From NCBI RefSeq assembly GCF_044810985.1, contig NZ_CP085242.1, forward strand, positions 992,001 to 1,056,000: a stretch of DNA of 64,000 nt. Reading direction: 5' to 3'. Origin of the DNA: Marinospirillum sp031581385 (GTDB taxonomy: Bacteria; Pseudomonadota; Gammaproteobacteria; Pseudomonadales; Halomonadaceae). A program made the translations under genes and the position numbers. Position 1 is the stretch's first letter; each line of letters opens with the position of its first letter. Below the pieces are notes generated by a model that did not search any database, was not told the origin of the DNA, and saw only the letters and a list, made by a program, of their open reading frames with translations. Shown in pieces: positions 1-8,976 of this stretch.

Positions 1-25
1 GTCACCCACTATACAAGGAAAATTT

Positions 26-616
26 ATGCCTGACCTGGTTTTGGCGTCCAGTTCACCCTATCGTCAGCAACTTTTGCAAAAACTGCAGCTTCCCTTCACC
101 TCGGCCAGCCCGGAGATTGATGAAACACCTCTTGGCCATGAAAGCGCACCCCAACTGGTTGAGCGTCTGGCTTGCCTGAAAGCCCAGGCCCTGGCCCACC
201 GGTTTCCCCAGGCGTTGATCATCGGCTCGGATCAGGTCTGCTGCCATCAGGGTGTGATCCTTGGCAAACCCGGCAATCGCGAGCAGGCCATCCAGCAACT
301 CAGCCAACTGCAAGGAGATAGCGTCAGCTTTTATACCGGGCTCTGCCTTTATAATGTAGCCAGCCAGCAGAGCCAGTCACTGGTGGATGAATTCAAGGTG
401 CATTTTCGCGCCCTGAGCCCTGACCAGATCCGCTTTTATGTGGATGCCGAACAGCCTTTTGACTGCGCGGGCAGCTTCAAGTCCGAAGGCCTGGGCATCA
501 CTCTTTTCCAGCGTCTGGAAGGGGATGACCCCAACAGCCTGATTGGGCTGCCCCTGATCCGCCTGACGGAGTTGCTTCGTCAGGCGGGTGTGGAAGTCCT
601 CAGGGCGTCAGCTTAG
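26..616 (+). CDS. yceF: Maf/YceF-type nucleotide pyrophosphatase
   Basis: A 196-aa Maf-family protein. Family members hydrolyse non-canonical nucleoside triphosphates to monophosphates and pyrophosphate; the YceF branch prefers 7-methyl-GTP. Visible signatures are the N-terminal SSSPYRQQLL loop and the GSDQV motif near residue 68. The YceF branch is chosen over YhdE because rluC and rne lie next door, as in enterics. The ATG follows AAGGA in the first 25 bases of the window. The 3' end overlaps the convergent sppA gene by 17 bp. Family certain, substrate inferred from context. Confidence 0.93.
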   Translation: MPDLVLASSSPYRQQLLQKLQLPFTSASPEIDETPLGHESAPQLVERLACLKAQALAHRFPQALIIGSDQVCCHQGVILGKPGNREQAIQQLSQLQGDSVSFYTGLCLYNVASQQSQSLVDEFKVHFRALSPDQIRFYVDAEQPFDCAGSFKSEGLGITLFQRLEGDDPNSLIGLPLIRLTELLRQAGVEVLRASA

Positions 617-1643
617 GGGCCATCAACTCCACCAGAGCCGCCTGGAAGGCTGCACCCAGGCGACGCTCAAGGCGCTCCCAGGGACCAGGCTCAGGTGTGT
701 AGTTGATGCTTTGCTCAACACCCAGCTTGGCCTGCAGACTGTAAATGGAGCCCAGTTCATCAATCAGCCCCAGGTCCACGGCCATTTCCCCACTCCAGAC
801 CAGGCCGGAGAAAATCTCGGGATCCTCAGCCAGACGATCCCCCCGCCCTTCCTTGACGCGATCAATAAACTGCTGATGAATGGAATCCAGAACACTTTGC
901 CAGAATTCACGCTGTTCTTTATCCATGTCCGAGAAGGGGTCCAGGAAGGCCTTGTTGTCACCCGAAGTGAAAACACGCCGTTCCACCCCCAGACGCTCCA
1001 TGGCTTCCTTGAAAGCAAAGCCGCCGGAAATCACGCCGATGGAACCCACCAGACTGGCCTGATCAGCAATTATTTGATCAGCAGCAACAGCCACGTAATA
1101 ACCACCCGAGGCACCCAGGTCTTCAATCACCGCATAAATCGGCATCTCTGGATGCTGCTCGCGCAGGCTTTTAATGCCTTCATAAATCTGCCCGGCCTGC
1201 ACCGGGCTGCCACCGGGGCTGTTGATTTTCAAGACCACTGCTTCAGCCCGAGGGGCCTGAAAAGCCCTTTGCGCACCGGCCAGAACCCGTTCAGCACTCG
1301 CGCGTCCTTCACTGGCGAGCACGCCCTGAATGTCGACAACAGCCAAGTGGGGCGTATCGGATGGCGCGGGAGCTTCAGAAAAAGACAGCAATTCTCTCCC
1401 GGAGCCAAAAATCACCACCAGGATCACCAGCGTCAGCAGAATTCGAATAATACCACCGATAAAACGGCCACGCCGTGCTCGCCGCTGCTCCAACAGCACC
1501 TCTTTCGCCCAGGCCTGCATCCATTTTTCCGGTGGCGCATCCGGGTTTGGGCCTGCTTTGTCCTGGCGGGTTTCATCCACGGGCTTGGCCTGACTGGTCC
1601 AGGGGTCCTGGGATTCCGATGTTTCTTGCTTGTCATCACTCAT
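600..1643 (-). CDS. sppA: Signal peptide peptidase SppA-type S49 serine protease
   Basis: A 347-aa S49 peptidase, the short (36K) type that degrades cleaved signal peptides in the inner membrane. It has a charged cytoplasmic N-terminus of about 60 residues, one transmembrane helix (about 61-81) and a periplasmic protease domain. The likely catalytic dyad is Ser179 in GASGGYY and Lys231 in SGDNKAFLDPF; NSPGGSP at 141-147 is the family oxyanion region. Its start overlaps the rluC stop by 8 bp, so the two are probably cotranscribed and translationally coupled. SohB is the alternative name, but SohB usually has two N-terminal helices. Confidence 0.92.
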   Translation of the reverse strand: MSDDKQETSESQDPWTSQAKPVDETRQDKAGPNPDAPPEKWMQAWAKEVLLEQRRARRGRFIGGIIRILLTLVILVVIFGSGRELLSFSEAPAPSDTPHLAVVDIQGVLASEGRASAERVLAGAQRAFQAPRAEAVVLKINSPGGSPVQAGQIYEGIKSLREQHPEMPIYAVIEDLGASGGYYVAVAADQIIADQASLVGSIGVISGGFAFKEAMERLGVERRVFTSGDNKAFLDPFSDMDKEQREFWQSVLDSIHQQFIDRVKEGRGDRLAEDPEIFSGLVWSGEMAVDLGLIDELGSIYSLQAKLGVEQSINYTPEPGPWERLERRLGAAFQAALVELMAPKLTP

Positions 1644-2622
1644 GTTTTGAATTCCAGTTTTGCATCAAAGTTTGTACTTGCTTCCAGCTTGGATCAGGGC
1701 GAGCTTCAACTGTCAGGGTTTCACCTCCCTTGGGATCGGTGAAAACCAGACGCCGGGCATGCAAAAACATTCGCCCCACCCCCTGACGCTGAAAAGCCTG
1801 GTTCACCGCAGCATCACCATACTTGGGGTCCCCCAGCAAAGGAAAACCGGCATGGCGGGCATGTACCCGAATCTGATGGGTGCGCCCGGTCACGGGTTCG
1901 GCTTCCACCAGAGTAAATCCAGCGACTTTTTTCAGCACCCGAAAGCGCGTCAAGGCTTTCTTGCCTTCACCGGCTTCAGCAATGCGCATCAGCCTTTCTC
2001 CGGAAGGTGAAGAAGCCCGATCGATAGGCGCCGAGACTTCCCGCAAATCCGCTGGCCAGTGACCCACCACCCAGGCCTGATAAAACTTGCCCAGGGTTTT
2101 GCTTTGCAGCTGCTGTTGCAGAGCATTCAACACCTGGCGTGACTTGCCCAGGAGTATGCAGCCGGAGGTATCCTTGTCCAGACGATGCACCAACTCCAGG
2201 CCTTCCAGTTCTGGCCGTACTTGGCGTAGGGCTTCAATCAAGCCCACCCGGACGCCACTGCCGCCATGCACGGCAAGACCTGCCGGTTTGTTGAGCACCA
2301 GCAGGTCGGCATTCTCAAAGCAGACGGCCTCCCCCAGTAAAAGTTCGCGCAAACTTTTGCCCACCGGGGTTTCTGCTGCTTTCTGGCTGAGGCGCACAGG
2401 CGGCACCCGAATCAGGTCATCCAGCTGCAAACGTGTATCCGCTTTCGCGCGCTTCTTGTTGATCCTGACTTCGCCTTTGCGAATAATCCGGTAAATCAAG
2501 GTCTTGGGGGCACCCTTGAGTTGATTCAGCAAAAAGTTATCCAGTCGCTGCCCCACTGAGTTGGCAGTGACCTGTAAATGCTGAACCTTTGGCAAACCCG
2601 CTTCCATTTGTGTTTTCGACAT
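1636..2622 (-). CDS. rluC: 23S rRNA pseudouridine synthase RluC
   Basis: A 328-aa pseudouridine synthase. In E. coli RluC modifies U955, U2504 and U2580 of 23S rRNA. The N-terminus carries an S4 RNA-binding domain (RLDNFLLNQLKG onward), followed by the RluA-family catalytic domain with HRLDKDTSG, where the Asp of RLDKD is the catalytic residue. The ATG at 2622 (MSKTQMEAG) is preferred over an upstream in-frame ATG at 2670, because the extra 16 residues are outside the family's usual start. It is divergent from rne, as in other gammaproteobacteria, and overlaps sppA. Confidence 0.93.
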   Translation of the reverse strand: MSKTQMEAGLPKVQHLQVTANSVGQRLDNFLLNQLKGAPKTLIYRIIRKGEVRINKKRAKADTRLQLDDLIRVPPVRLSQKAAETPVGKSLRELLLGEAVCFENADLLVLNKPAGLAVHGGSGVRVGLIEALRQVRPELEGLELVHRLDKDTSGCILLGKSRQVLNALQQQLQSKTLGKFYQAWVVGHWPADLREVSAPIDRASSPSGERLMRIAEAGEGKKALTRFRVLKKVAGFTLVEAEPVTGRTHQIRVHARHAGFPLLGDPKYGDAAVNQAFQRQGVGRMFLHARRLVFTDPKGGETLTVEARPDPSWKQVQTLMQNWNSKHE

Positions 2623-3160
2623 AATCGGGCTAAAACCCACCTGCTGAATGAAAACCCCTATTATGCGCACCCCCAGAGAGAAATACTAATTTCCAGGGAA
2701 GCGGTTTCGGTAATTGCCCGCCAACAAACGACCTGTTATTATTGCGAAGCGCGTAAAAGGGTCAACCTCATGTAGCGCCTGCACCCATATTCCGAGTCAC
2801 TTTAAATGGGCAGCACGCAGGCCAGCGCAAAACGAATTTTTATCACCGCCTGATGTCCCATCAGGTAGAAGAAAACCGCGGCCAAGGCACGCGAGTTGTG
2901 AAACTTATTTTTACCTTGTATTAACCGGCTTAAATGCCCTCCGTTTTAGTGAATAGCAACGATTTTTCACTGAAGCTCCTGAAGATTTCAGGCCAACAGG
3001 CTTCAGGTTTACAGGCTCATTACACACGAGCAAGAAGCACAAAATGGAGAAACTTGAGGTATCGGCCAAACCGGCTGCCTCAGTTTGTCGTGTCAATACA
3101 AAGAAACATTAGTACCAACAACCCGCCGTGACTGGGCTGCCCTGATTATTTGGAAGCCCC
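2623..3160 (+). promoter_or_regulatory. rluC-rne divergent intergenic region; long rne leader
   Basis: This 538-bp stretch without a gene separates divergent rluC and rne. The proposed rne promoter at 2714-2742 would give a leader of roughly 410 nt. A perfect 7-bp hairpin (CCTGATG, loop TCC, CATCAGG) sits at 2849-2865. In E. coli the rne leader is long (361 nt) and folds into hairpins through which RNase E represses its own mRNA; similar feedback is inferred here from length, position and hairpin only. The short open frames in it have no family resemblance and were not called. Confidence 0.55.
2714..2742 (+). promoter_or_regulatory. Candidate sigma-70 promoter of rne
   Basis: TTGCCC (2714-2719) and TATTAT (2737-2742) are separated by 17 bp. 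Transcription would start near 2749. The match is good but predicted by eye only. Confidence 0.45.
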
Positions 3161-5959
3161 ATGAAACGTATGCTAATAAACGCAACCCAGCCCGAAGAGC
3201 GCCGGGTTGCACTTGTTGATGGTCAAAGACTCTACGATCTGGATATCGAATCCGGCTCCCGTGAATCCAAGAAAGCCAACATCTACCGCGGACGCATCAC
3301 CCGCGTCGAGCCCAGCCTGGAAGCCGCTTTTGTTGATTTTGGTGCCGAGCGCCACGGCTTTTTGCCCCTGAAAGAAATCAGCCGCGAATATTTCGCCAAA
3401 AACCCCGGCGATGGCCGTGGAGCAATTCGTGAACTGGTCAAAGAAGGCACGGAAGTCATAGTTCAGGTCGACAAGGAAGAGCGTGGCAACAAGGGTGCCG
3501 CTTTAACCACCTACGTCAGCCTGGCAGGCCGTTATCTGGTTCTGATGCCCAACAATGCCCGTGCCGGGGGTATTTCCCGCCGCATTGAAGGCGAAGAAAG
3601 AAGTGCTCTGAAAGAGGCCATGAGCGGCCTGAATGTTCCCAATGGCATGGGTGTCATCGTGCGCACAGCCGGGATTGGCCGTTCCAGCGAAGAGCTGCAG
3701 TGGGACCTGGATTACCTGATCAAGGTCTGGGAATCCGTGAACCAGGCGGCCATGGAAAAATCGGCTCCCTTCCTGATTTACCGTGAGTCCAATGTCATCA
3801 TCCGCGCCATGCGCGACTACCTGCGCCAGGACATCGGCGAAGTACTGATCGACAGCAAAGAAGTCTATGAGCAGGCTCAGGGCTTTATTCAACAGGTCAT
3901 GCCCTCCTACCAGAGCAAAATCAAGTTCTATCAGGATGATGTGCCACTTTTCTCCCGCTTTCAAATTGAAAGCCAGATAGAAACCGCCTTCCAGCGTGAA
4001 GTGAAACTGCCTTCCGGTGGCTCCATTGTGATTGACCACACTGAAGCCCTGGTGTCCATTGACATCAACTCGGCACGCGCCACCCGCGGTGGTGATATTG
4101 AAGAAACCGCCCTGCAGACCAATCTGGAAGCGGCTGATGAGATTGCCCGTCAGCTGCGCCTGCGCGATATCGGTGGCCTGATCGTTATCGACTTTATCGA
4201 CATGAGCCCGATGCGCAACCAGCGTGAAGTGGAAAACCGCACCCGGGATGCCCTGAAAATTGACCGGGCACGCGTACAGATCGGTCGGATTTCCCGCTTT
4301 GGGCTGCTGGAAATGTCGCGTCAGCGTCTGCGTCCTTCCCTGGGTGAAACCAGTGGTGTCGTCTGCCCACGCTGTGATGGCCAGGGCACCATTCGTGATG
4401 TCAAATCCCTGGCCCTGTCGATTCTTCGCCTGATCGAAGAAGAAGCCATGAAGGACAATACCGCCCAGATCCGCGCCATCCTGCCGGTTTCCGTGGCCAC
4501 CTTCCTGCTCAATGAAAAACGTTCAGCCCTGCATGACATTGAAAAACGTCAGCAGGTGGAAGCCTTGATCCTGCCCAATCCGGAAATGCACACCCCCCAC
4601 TATGAAGTGTCACGCATGCGTGATGACGAGGTGGATGAAAATGAAGTGGGTGCCAGCTACGAACTGGACATTACCGCCAGTAATGACAAAGAACCCAGCA
4701 ACGACACCAACAAGGTGACCGGTTTTGCTGAGGCAGCGGTACAAAATGTCATCCCCAATGCCCCGGCCCCTGCTGCGGCCAGTGAAAAACCCGCAACGGC
4801 CAAGAGTCAGCCAGCTGCCTCTCAGGAGCCCGGACTGATCACCAAGGTAAGCCGCTTTTTCAACAAGCTCCTGGCACCTGAACAGCCTGCCAAAGCCAAG
4901 CCCAGCAGCAAACCGGCAACCAAGCCTGCTGCAGACAAGACAGCAGGCAATGGCAAACCAGCGGCGGCCAGCAACAACAATCGTGGTGAGCGCAGCAACA
5001 ACCGCAATCGCCCTGAAAACCGTCGCAATCGCCGCAGCGAAAGCAGCAGCGACAACCGCCGGAATGGCAACACTACAGCCAGTAAACCCGCCAGCAAGCC
5101 TGCTGCTGAACAGCGCCCGGTGGCCAAAAGCAAAGAAGCCACCCCGGCTCCTGCGGCTGCCCCTGAGCGCCAGGAAGATACAGCTCCGGCCAAACCTTCA
5201 CGCAACAACCCGCGCAATCGTCGTCGCAACAAGAGGCTGACGGGCGATGCAGCAACGCCCCCCAACTTTGATGAGTTGAAGGCTCAACTGCTGCCAGCAG
5301 AAATTGCGCAGGAAGAAGAAGTTACAGCCGAAAATGCTGGCCCCGTCGTAGAGGCAGCCAAAGCCAGTCACGACCCTAAAACCAGTGAAAAGCAGCCTGA
5401 AGCTGAAGTAAAGCAACAGCCTGAAGCCACTGAAAAGACTGAAAAGACTGAAAAGACTGAAAGCAAAACTGAAGTACAAGCTGCTGCAGAAAAAGAAGAA
5501 AAACCAGTAGAAGCTGAACAACAGACTGAAGCGATTACCCCGGCTGCAGAAGCTGCTGTGGAGAAAGAAGAAAAAGAGAAGAAACCACGTGCCAGCCGCA
5601 AACCCAAAGCAGAAAGCAAGAAAGTAGCGGAGAAGGCTGAAAAACAGGAAGAAACTCCGACCGAGGCTGCACCTGAAAGCACTGAGACAGCCAAGCAACC
5701 CGAAGCTGAAGAAGCCAAGGTGGAAGTTGCTGAAGCTCAAGAACCAGAAGCCGCCAAGGAACCTGAAGTTAAGGTTCAGGAACCTGAACCTGCTGCAGAA
5801 AAGCAACCGGAAAACCTGGCTGACAAAACCGAGCTGACCGCTGAAGACATTCCTCCCATTAACGGTCGTGCTCCCAATGACCCACGGGAAGTGAAACGTC
5901 GCCAGAAGATTCTGGAAGAACAGCAGGCTGCAGTTCATCAGGACAAAGCAGCCAACTGA
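3161..5959 (+). CDS. rne: Ribonuclease E
   Basis: A 932-aa endoribonuclease, the core of the RNA degradosome, acting in mRNA decay and rRNA/tRNA processing. The N-terminal half (to about 520) is conserved: S1 RNA-binding domain at about 36-120, DNase I-like domain with Mg-binding Asp301 and Asp344, and the zinc-link motif CPRC (Cys402, Cys405). All are shifted two residues from E. coli D303/D346/C404/C407. The C-terminal half is low-complexity: an Arg/Asn-rich RNA-binding stretch (about 620-690) and then Lys/Glu/Ala/Pro-rich sequence with a short tandem repeat. That is typical of the fast-evolving scaffold region and argues against RNase G. Start has a weak GGAAG site. Confidence 0.97.
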   Translation: MKRMLINATQPEERRVALVDGQRLYDLDIESGSRESKKANIYRGRITRVEPSLEAAFVDFGAERHGFLPLKEISREYFAKNPGDGRGAIRELVKEGTEVIVQVDKEERGNKGAALTTYVSLAGRYLVLMPNNARAGGISRRIEGEERSALKEAMSGLNVPNGMGVIVRTAGIGRSSEELQWDLDYLIKVWESVNQAAMEKSAPFLIYRESNVIIRAMRDYLRQDIGEVLIDSKEVYEQAQGFIQQVMPSYQSKIKFYQDDVPLFSRFQIESQIETAFQREVKLPSGGSIVIDHTEALVSIDINSARATRGGDIEETALQTNLEAADEIARQLRLRDIGGLIVIDFIDMSPMRNQREVENRTRDALKIDRARVQIGRISRFGLLEMSRQRLRPSLGETSGVVCPRCDGQGTIRDVKSLALSILRLIEEEAMKDNTAQIRAILPVSVATFLLNEKRSALHDIEKRQQVEALILPNPEMHTPHYEVSRMRDDEVDENEVGASYELDITASNDKEPSNDTNKVTGFAEAAVQNVIPNAPAPAAASEKPATAKSQPAASQEPGLITKVSRFFNKLLAPEQPAKAKPSSKPATKPAADKTAGNGKPAAASNNNRGERSNNRNRPENRRNRRSESSSDNRRNGNTTASKPASKPAAEQRPVAKSKEATPAPAAAPERQEDTAPAKPSRNNPRNRRRNKRLTGDAATPPNFDELKAQLLPAEIAQEEEVTAENAGPVVEAAKASHDPKTSEKQPEAEVKQQPEATEKTEKTEKTESKTEVQAAAEKEEKPVEAEQQTEAITPAAEAAVEKEEKEKKPRASRKPKAESKKVAEKAEKQEETPTEAAPESTETAKQPEAEEAKVEVAEAQEPEAAKEPEVKVQEPEPAAEKQPENLADKTELTAEDIPPINGRAPNDPREVKRRQKILEEQQAAVHQDKAAN
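5429..5463 (+). repeat. 9-bp tandem repeat inside rne
   Basis: Three perfect copies of ACTGAAAAG plus a partial fourth encode TEK-TEK-TEK in the disordered C-terminal half of RNase E. Copy number could vary by slippage without breaking the frame, because the unit is a multiple of three. Confidence 0.8.
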
Positions 5960-5980
5960 AACAACAGCTGAACAGCAAGC

Positions 5981-6012
5981 AATAAAAAACCCGCCAAGGC
6001 GGGTTTTTTATT
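5981..6012. terminator. Bidirectional intrinsic terminator between rne and phaC
   Basis: Perfect 15-bp arms (AATAAAAAACCCGCC and its complement) flank a 2-base AA loop. The GC core is followed by a T run on both strands, so it can end both the rne transcript and the convergent phaC transcript. Confidence 0.9.
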
Positions 6013-6034
6013 GCTTCACCAGAAGGTTCCAGGT

Positions 6035-7894
6035 TCAGTCATTCTTGGCAGGCAGCAGCTCTGCTTTCAGAACATCGGGAATCTTCACTTTCACGTAGCT
6101 ACCTGGGGCGGCTTCCAGAACATCCAGTTTGCCGTCTTCCGGCTTGCGCGCAGGCACCTGGGCATCCGGATCGGCATACTTGTTATCCACCATCCATTCC
6201 TGCCACAAGGGCCACCAGGAACCTTCGTTCTTCTCGGCACCGGCAAACCAGGCATCCGGCGTTTCTGCCAGCTTGTCGTTGGTCCAGTAGCCATACTTGT
6301 TTTTGCTCGGCGGATTAACGATACCGGCAATATGGCCGGAGCCGGAGAGCACAAACTTGACCGGGCCTGAATGCACCAAGGCACCCTTATAGGTGGATTT
6401 CCACTGGGCAATATGATCCTGGATTGTGGATACAAAGAAAGCCGGAGTCTTGATGCTGCTCAGGTCAATCTTGACACCATCCACTTCAATACCACCCGGT
6501 TCAATCAGCTTGTTGTGCTGATACATGTTGCGCAGGTAGAACTTGTGCATGGCAGCTGGCATGTTGGTGCCATCCGTATTCCAGTACAGCAGGTCAAAGG
6601 CTGCCGGACGCTCACCCTTCAGGTAATTGTTGATGAAGAAGGACCAGAAGAGGTCATTTTCACGCAACAGGTTGAAACTGAAAGCCATGGCACGGCCATC
6701 CAGATAACCGGTACGATCCAGCTGCTTCTCAATACCATTAAGGCTGACTTCATTGATGAAAACGCTGATCTCACCCGGATCCGAGAAATCCTGCAGAGTT
6801 GCCATATAAGTCACTGACTTAACCCGCTTCTGCTGTTTTTTCGCCGTCAGATAAGCCAGGGTTGAGGCCGTCAGGGTTCCACCGATGCAGTAGGATAGAA
6901 GGTTAACATCCGGCTCACCGGTTTGCTCCTTCACGACATCCATGGCCGCCAGCGGGCCTTCTTTCATGTATTCGGCCCAACCGTAGTTGCGCATGCTGGG
7001 CCCGGGGTTGGTCCAGGAAATCATGAAGACGGTATGACCCTGATCGGTCAACCACTTCACCAGGGAATTACTTTCCCGCAAATCCAGGATGTAGAACTTG
7101 TTAATCCAGGGTGGCACGACCAGTAAAGGAGTCTTGAACTGTTTTTCCGTTGTCGGGCTGTACTGAATCAATTGAATCAAGCGGTTTTGAAAAATGACTT
7201 TGCCGGGTGTGGTGGCAACATTTTCACCCAGCTTGAAAGCTGACTTGTCCGTCATGGTGACATTCAGACCTTCAGCACTTTCCTTGAGGTCCCGTGTCAG
7301 TTGCTCCATCCCTTTCAACAAATTCTGACCCCGGGTGGCGATGGTACGACGCATGACTTCGGGGTTGGTCAGAATGGAGTTGGATGGCGACAGGGCGCTG
7401 ACATACTGGCGGGCATAAAAATCCAGCTGCTGGCGTACATGCTCATTCAAACCCTCCACACCATGGACGATATTCAGAAGGCAGCGGGAATACAGCAGAT
7501 AGGATTGCTTGATAAAGTTGAAAATCAAGTTGTCCGTCCACTCGGGATCATTAAAACGGCGATCATCCTTGGCCGGTTCAATAACGGGCTCGACATCCTG
7601 TTCACCGAGTAGCTCACGTGCGGTATTTTGCCAAAGCTGCATCTGACCCTGCATCAGGCTCATTTGCTCGTCAAAGAGCACCATGGGGTTTTGTGCCAGT
7701 TGTTCACCCAGCTTCTGAAAGTTTTCACCCATATCATTGAAAACTGAAGCGGATGAGTCACTCATCCCCCCTTCACTACGGCTCATCAGTTGTTCAATAA
7801 CACCCTGATAACGCTCATTAGCTTTGGTGATCCATTCAAACATTTCAGCCGGATCATACAGATCATCAGACTCGTTTTTAGCTTGCTCGGACAT
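6035..7894 (-). CDS. phaC: Class I poly(3-hydroxyalkanoate) synthase PhaC
   Basis: A 619-aa polymerase that links 3-hydroxyacyl-CoA units into PHA on the granule surface. The lipase-like box is SYCIGG with catalytic Cys336; the other triad members are Asp493 (STIQDH) and His521 (SGSGHIAG). The length and the N-terminal helical extension of about 200 residues fit class I rather than class III. The ATG at 7894 has GGGAGGT upstream; a TTG one codon earlier is less likely. It lies downstream of phasin on the same strand with a hairpin terminator between them. Confidence 0.96.
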   Translation of the reverse strand: MSEQAKNESDDLYDPAEMFEWITKANERYQGVIEQLMSRSEGGMSDSSASVFNDMGENFQKLGEQLAQNPMVLFDEQMSLMQGQMQLWQNTARELLGEQDVEPVIEPAKDDRRFNDPEWTDNLIFNFIKQSYLLYSRCLLNIVHGVEGLNEHVRQQLDFYARQYVSALSPSNSILTNPEVMRRTIATRGQNLLKGMEQLTRDLKESAEGLNVTMTDKSAFKLGENVATTPGKVIFQNRLIQLIQYSPTTEKQFKTPLLVVPPWINKFYILDLRESNSLVKWLTDQGHTVFMISWTNPGPSMRNYGWAEYMKEGPLAAMDVVKEQTGEPDVNLLSYCIGGTLTASTLAYLTAKKQQKRVKSVTYMATLQDFSDPGEISVFINEVSLNGIEKQLDRTGYLDGRAMAFSFNLLRENDLFWSFFINNYLKGERPAAFDLLYWNTDGTNMPAAMHKFYLRNMYQHNKLIEPGGIEVDGVKIDLSSIKTPAFFVSTIQDHIAQWKSTYKGALVHSGPVKFVLSGSGHIAGIVNPPSKNKYGYWTNDKLAETPDAWFAGAEKNEGSWWPLWQEWMVDNKYADPDAQVPARKPEDGKLDVLEAAPGSYVKVKIPDVLKAELLPAKND

Positions 7895-7923
7895 CAAAAG
7901 ACCTCCCGATTTGCGCAGACAAA

Positions 7924-7945
7924 AAAGGGGCTCGAAAGCCCCTTT
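7924..7945 (-). terminator. Terminator between phasin and phaC
   Basis: A 9-bp stem (AAAGGGGCT, loop CGAA, AGCCCCTTT) is followed on the minus strand by a T run. It lies between the phasin stop and the phaC ribosome-binding site, so it should attenuate read-through into phaC. Confidence 0.8.
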
Positions 7946-7973
7946 GACCCAGTTACTTCATTCAAGGCCAGCC

Positions 7974-8408
7974 TTATTTGGCAGCGCCACCTGAAGTAGA
8001 CTTGGAGGCTGCTGGCTTGGCCGCAGCTTTGGTTTCTTCAGCAGCTTTGTTGAATGCCTGAGAGCGAGACTCTTCCAGAATCTTTTCAACTTCAGTTTTG
8101 AATTCCATGCTCATGTCAGCCATGGTTTTGGCATCTTCCAGAACCTTCTTGCTCAGGGTGCTCATCATTTCAGCCTGAGAAGCGCTGTAGTCACGAACGC
8201 TGTCAGCATCTTTAACTTCAGTGGCGCTTTTCATCTGAGACAAACCCATGTGGCTGTAAGCTTTCAGGGCTTCAAGCTGAAAGTCAGTCATTTTTTCCAT
8301 GTTTTCAACCAGCAGCGAATTGATTTTACGCATAGGGTTGTACATGTTTTTGGTTTGTTCAGTGAAGGCATTCATCATTTTTTCTTGCATCGCTTTATCT
8401 TGCATCAT
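7974..8408 (-). CDS. phaP: Phasin family protein (PHA granule-associated)
   Basis: A 144-aa, strongly helical protein rich in Met, Lys, Glu and Ala, with an Ala/Lys-rich C-terminal tail (about 125-144), matching the phasin family. Phasins coat PHA granules and set their number and size. Position directly upstream of phaC supports the call. GGAG lies upstream of the ATG. The terminator that follows should let it be expressed at a higher level than the synthase, as expected for an abundant coat protein. The exact phasin subfamily was not determined. Confidence 0.88.
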   Translation of the reverse strand: MMQDKAMQEKMMNAFTEQTKNMYNPMRKINSLLVENMEKMTDFQLEALKAYSHMGLSQMKSATEVKDADSVRDYSASQAEMMSTLSKKVLEDAKTMADMSMEFKTEVEKILEESRSQAFNKAAEETKAAAKPAASKSTSGGAAK

Positions 8409-8520
8409 GGTTTGTTACTCCGTTCGTTTTGTTAAGGATTTTACCCGTATTTAATAACTTTCTAATTATTTTAATCTACTCGTCCTGAATGACACTTAGA
8501 TGACGTTCAGGCAAAAAAGT

Positions 8521-8775
8521 TTATTTGTTGCCCGTTGATCCCTGTCCATAACTGGACATCAGATCCATCATCATCTTTTGATAGCTACTGACTGAATCAA
8601 AACCTTGGGATACAAAAGGTGTAAACAGGGAGAGGGGATCGTAGCCTTCAGCACCGGCTTCCATTTGCTCCCTGATTTTATTCATCAGCTCTTCCTGAAA
8701 AGGCTGAACATCGGGCAATCCCATCGCCTGACGAAATTCATCGGGTGTCATATCTAGTTCAATATTGACTTTCAC
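8521..8775 (-). CDS. DUF6489-type small protein near the PHA genes
   Basis: An 84-aa acidic protein beginning MKVNIELDMTPDEFRQAMGL, followed by a helical segment and a Met-rich C-terminus. The start is typical of a small conserved family (DUF6489 from memory) often found beside PHA genes. There are no membrane segments and no catalytic motif. It lies 112 bp upstream of phasin on the same strand. Function is unknown; a role in granule biology is inferred from position only. Confidence 0.72.
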   Translation of the reverse strand: MKVNIELDMTPDEFRQAMGLPDVQPFQEELMNKIREQMEAGAEGYDPLSLFTPFVSQGFDSVSSYQKMMMDLMSSYGQGSTGNK

Positions 8776-8976
8776 GCATGACCTCGCATTGGTTCGTGAA
8801 GTGTCTAGTACCTACTTTAACTACCTTGTGCCCTATAACGCAACTGCGAAATGGACTCTTTGAATCACTTTGCGAATAAACATAAGAAAACCACAAAAAC
8901 AGTAGGTAAAACAGGATATTTCACTGGTTAAGGTTAGACGGTTTCCTGACAAATACCAGAAAACCGCTTAAAAAAA

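Noticed and set aside
588..1742. Long plus-strand frame of 384 codons opposite sppA
   Set aside because: Antisense shadow of sppA/rluC; the minus-strand products are clear families with conserved motifs.
5198..5938. Phe/Leu-rich minus-strand frame opposite rne
   Set aside because: Complement of the Lys/Glu-rich RNase E tail, giving artificial Phe/Leu stretches that mimic membrane segments.
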